Shown here one piece after another: positions 61,603-64,000 of a DNA stretch of 64,000 bases. Under the pieces are notes generated by a model. It saw nothing but the letters and a program-made list of their open reading frames with translations. It was not told the origin of the DNA and searched no databases. The first letter of the stretch is position 1. Each line of letters begins with the position of its first letter. The position numbers were made by a program, and so were the translations under genes. The DNA comes from Thiodiazotropha sp040506975 (GTDB lineage Bacteria; Pseudomonadota; Gammaproteobacteria; Chromatiales; Chromatiaceae), in assembly GCA_965211775.1 (NCBI GenBank), contig OZ242974.1, positions 1,798,001 to 1,862,000 on the forward strand. The letters are read 5' to 3'.

Positions 61603-62841
61603 ATGCCGCTGATCAGAGCATTTCCCGGACTGCGTCCTGCCGAAGGGCGGGCTGCCGATGTCGCCGCGCCACCCTATGATGTCATGAACGAGGCTGAGGC
61701 CAGAGAGATGGCCCGCGGCCGTCCGTGGAGCTTCCTGCATATTTCGAGGCCCGAAATAGATCTCCCGCAAGGTACCGACCCCTATGCCCCCGAGGTCTAT
61801 GCCAAGGCTGCTGAGAATCTGAAAGCGATGGAAAGGGAGGGAATCCTCATCCGGGACAAGAAGCCCTGTTTCTATGTCTACCGCCTGACGATGGGGGAGC
61901 ATCAACAGACAGGTTTGGTGGCCACTGCTTCGGTTGAGGCCTATGATCACGACCGTATCAAAAAGCATGAATTCACCCGTCCGGCGAAAGAGGATGACCG
62001 GGTGCGCCAGATCGATGCCCTGAATGCCCAGACGGGTCCCGTTTTTCTGGTCTGTCCGAGCGCCGCGACCGTGGAAGCCCTACTCGATGAGGTATCGCAG
62101 ACCCCTCCGGAGATGGACGTCACTGCCGCAGATGGAGTAAGGCACGAGATCTGGCCTTTGGATGATGAAGAGAACGTGGCTAGGCTGACCCATGAATTTG
62201 ATCGAATGGAGGCGCTCTATGTTGCTGACGGCCACCATCGATCAGCCGCCGGTTCAAGGGTGGCGGCTTCGAGGAAAGGGAGGAATGGCAGCCATACCGG
62301 GGATGAGGCCTACAACTACTTTCTGAGTGTCATCTTTCCGCACAACCAGATGCAGATTCTCGACTACAACAGGGTTGTGAAGGATCTGAACGGGCTGGAT
62401 AAAGAGACTTTTCTCACGCGCATTGAAGCGGTTTTTCAATTGCAAACCAGTGATCAGGCCGTAAAACCCGAGCGGAGTGGTGAATTCGGCATGTATCTGG
62501 ATGGGCAGTGGTATCGCCTGCGTCTCGATGCGGCGAAGATCCCGAGTGATCCTGTCGCGCGTCTGGATGTCAGCCTTCTGGCAGACAATCTGATTGAGCC
62601 GATTCTTGGTATCTCCGATCCGCGCCGTGACGATCGAATCGATTTTGTCGGCGGGATCCGAGGTCTTTCCGGCTTGGAGCAACGGGTGGATTCCGGTGAG
62701 ATGGCGGTAGCCTTCTCGCTTTTTCCCACGAGCATGGAGCAGCTGATGGCGGTCGCGGATGCCGGTGAAGTGATGCCGCCCAAGTCGACCTGGTTTGAAC
62801 CGAAATTGGCGGATGGACTGGTCAGTCACGTGCTTGATTGA
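61603..62841 (+). CDS. DUF1015-family protein
   Basis: A 412-aa protein of the DUF1015 family, function not established. IRAFPGLRPAEGRAADVAAPPYDVMNEAEARE at the N-terminus, HEFTRPAKEDDRV, the highly conserved ADGHHRSAA near residue 207, and the C-terminal FLFPTSMEQLM-like stretch with MPPKSTWFEPKLADGL are all family marks. Members are sometimes found near serC/serA or 3-phosphoglycerate metabolism. It is followed after 5 bases by relA. Confidence 0.88.
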   Translation: MPLIRAFPGLRPAEGRAADVAAPPYDVMNEAEAREMARGRPWSFLHISRPEIDLPQGTDPYAPEVYAKAAENLKAMEREGILIRDKKPCFYVYRLTMGEHQQTGLVATASVEAYDHDRIKKHEFTRPAKEDDRVRQIDALNAQTGPVFLVCPSAATVEALLDEVSQTPPEMDVTAADGVRHEIWPLDDEENVARLTHEFDRMEALYVADGHHRSAAGSRVAASRKGRNGSHTGDEAYNYFLSVIFPHNQMQILDYNRVVKDLNGLDKETFLTRIEAVFQLQTSDQAVKPERSGEFGMYLDGQWYRLRLDAAKIPSDPVARLDVSLLADNLIEPILGISDPRRDDRIDFVGGIRGLSGLEQRVDSGEMAVAFSLFPTSMEQLMAVADAGEVMPPKSTWFEPKLADGLVSHVLD

Positions 62842-62846
62842 TTGCG

Positions 62847-64000
62847 ATGGTCACTACCCGCAGCAGACTGCCGGAGGGGGATGGTGCCGATGCGGCGGTT
62901 GTTGCCCGCTGGTTGGAGATGCTGCCTGCGGAGTTCGACGCAAATGACCGGCAGATGCTGCACAGGGCGGGGGATCTGGCCCTCAAGGCCAATCCTGACA
63001 AGCGTATTCTGAGTGGGGAGACCCAATTAAGGCATGCCCTATCCATCGCAGAGATCCTGATCGATTTACGTATGGATCGCGAAACGGTTGCGGCGGCGCT
63101 ACTGCTGGATGTATTGAAGGATTCAGCAATTACCCTTGAGAAACTGCAGCGTGAATTGGGTGAAAGCACTGCCCATATGGTGGATGACCTGACGCGCATC
63201 GATCTGCTGACCGATCTGTCCATTGATGTCTCTGCTGAGGATGAAGCACAGCATGCAGAGAACCTGCGCCGTCTGTTGCTGGGTATAGCGGAAGATATCC
63301 GAGTGGTACTGGTGGTTGTGGCGGAACAGCTCCACCTGATGCGATCCGCACGCAGGCTATCTCCGGAACTGAGGCGTCGCCTGGCCCATGAGACAGAGGA
63401 GATCTATGCGCCATTGGCGAATCGATTGGGTATCTGGCAAGTCAAGTGGGAACTTGAAGATCTGGCGCTGCGCTTTCTCCATCCTGAGGATTACAAACGC
63501 ATAGCCAGTCAACTGGATGGACGGCGCACCGATCGGGAACAGTTCATTAAAGAGGTGATCGAACTGTTGCGTGAAAATTTCCAGGCTGTTGGCGTGAATG
63601 CGGAAATAAGCGGACGACCCAAACATATCTACAGCATATGGCGCAAGATGCAGCGTAAAGCGGTGGATATCGAGCAGATCTTCGATTTGCGGGCGGTGCG
63701 GGTATTGGTGGATGACATCGCTCAATGTTATGCGGCGCTGGGTGTCGTACATGGATTGTGGAAACACATCCCCGGTGAATTCGATGACTATATTGCGACG
63801 CCTAAGGCCAACCTTTATCGTTCCATTCACACCGCAGTGATAGGCCCCGAGGATAAGACACTGGAGGTGCAGATCCGTACGCGTGAGATGCATTTTCACT
63901 CGGAGCTGGGTGTGGCGGCACATTGGCGGTATAAGGAAAATGCCAAACAGGATAGCGATTTCGAACGAAGAATCGTCTGGATGAGGCAATGGCTTGAGAG
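62847..64000 (+). CDS. relA: RelA-type (p)ppGpp synthetase, cut by the window end
   Basis: The first 384 codons of a stringent-response enzyme that makes (p)ppGpp when amino acids run short. The N-terminal HD-like domain is degenerate (ALLLDVLKDSA, no HD pair), as in synthetase-only RelA. The synthetase domain shows GRPKHIYSIWRKMQRK, FDLRAVRVLV, GEFDDYIATPKANLYRSIHTAV and EVQIRTREMHFHSELGVAAHWRYKE; the EFDD motif is the RelA rather than the SpoT form. ATG 62847 lies 5 bases after the DUF1015 stop. The C-terminal TGS, helical and ACT regions lie beyond the window. Confidence 0.93.
   Translation, partial: MVTTRSRLPEGDGADAAVVARWLEMLPAEFDANDRQMLHRAGDLALKANPDKRILSGETQLRHALSIAEILIDLRMDRETVAAALLLDVLKDSAITLEKLQRELGESTAHMVDDLTRIDLLTDLSIDVSAEDEAQHAENLRRLLLGIAEDIRVVLVVVAEQLHLMRSARRLSPELRRRLAHETEEIYAPLANRLGIWQVKWELEDLALRFLHPEDYKRIASQLDGRRTDREQFIKEVIELLRENFQAVGVNAEISGRPKHIYSIWRKMQRKAVDIEQIFDLRAVRVLVDDIAQCYAALGVVHGLWKHIPGEFDDYIATPKANLYRSIHTAVIGPEDKTLEVQIRTREMHFHSELGVAAHWRYKENAKQDSDFERRIVWMRQWLE

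Overview
The window looks like chromosome from a gammaproteobacterium. The gene order (a complete mraZ-to-lpxC division and cell-wall cluster, then dciA, an M23 peptidase and secA; metK-ahcY-metF; tkt-gap-pgk-pyk-fba with a Calvin-subtype class II aldolase) fits a free-living or symbiotic autotroph of the Chromatiales type, such as sulfur-oxidising relatives of Sedimenticola or Thiodiazotropha. That placement is inferred from gene content and style only; no rRNA gene and no intact tRNA is present to confirm it.

Layout. (1) Positions 1 to about 12.5 kb are accessory and heavily invaded by insertion sequences: an IS1380 copy, a higBA toxin-antitoxin pair, a tandem repeat built from the 3' end of a tRNA-Lys, a secreted octaheme cytochrome with one frameshift, a GAF plus TIR-like protein, two nearly identical IS1595 copies (one of which splits a membrane protein gene), a second type of IS1380, and a Lys-rich protein of unknown function. 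(2) At 12.7-13.2 kb lies rnpB, the RNase P RNA. (3) From 13.3 to 32.4 kb runs the dcw cluster, mraZ-rsmH-ftsL-ftsI-murE-murF-mraY-murD-ftsW-murG-murC-(60-codon orf)-murB-ddl-ftsQ-ftsA-ftsZ-lpxC, mostly joined by 1-4 base overlaps and closed by a terminator after lpxC. (4) From 32.5 to 41.3 kb are dciA (helicase loader), an M23 peptidase, an inverted identical copy of the first IS1380 just upstream of secA, then secA, argJ, a Nudix-ThiE-like fusion and a PilZ protein. (5) From 41.7 to 48.5 kb are a membrane hybrid histidine kinase, the activated-methyl cycle genes metF, ahcY (with a SAH riboswitch) and metK, and a thioredoxin-like protein. (6) From 48.8 to 55.9 kb is the central carbon cluster. 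(7) From 56 to 64 kb are mixed housekeeping genes (glutaredoxin-like, purC, an orphan Xre/MbcA/ParS-like antitoxin, an MBL-fold hydrolase, plsY, folB, folK, a DUF1015 protein) and the first part of relA, which runs off the end.

Functionally, two thirds of the window is ordinary core metabolism: murein precursor synthesis and septation, protein export, methyl-group recycling, Calvin/glycolytic interconversion and folate synthesis. The part worth attention is 1.8-10 kb. There two proteins with TIR-like features sit back to back, each hit by or next to an IS1595 insertion, beside a toxin-antitoxin pair and tRNA-derived repeats. This resembles a decaying defence or integrative island. Function there is inferred from motifs, not demonstrated.
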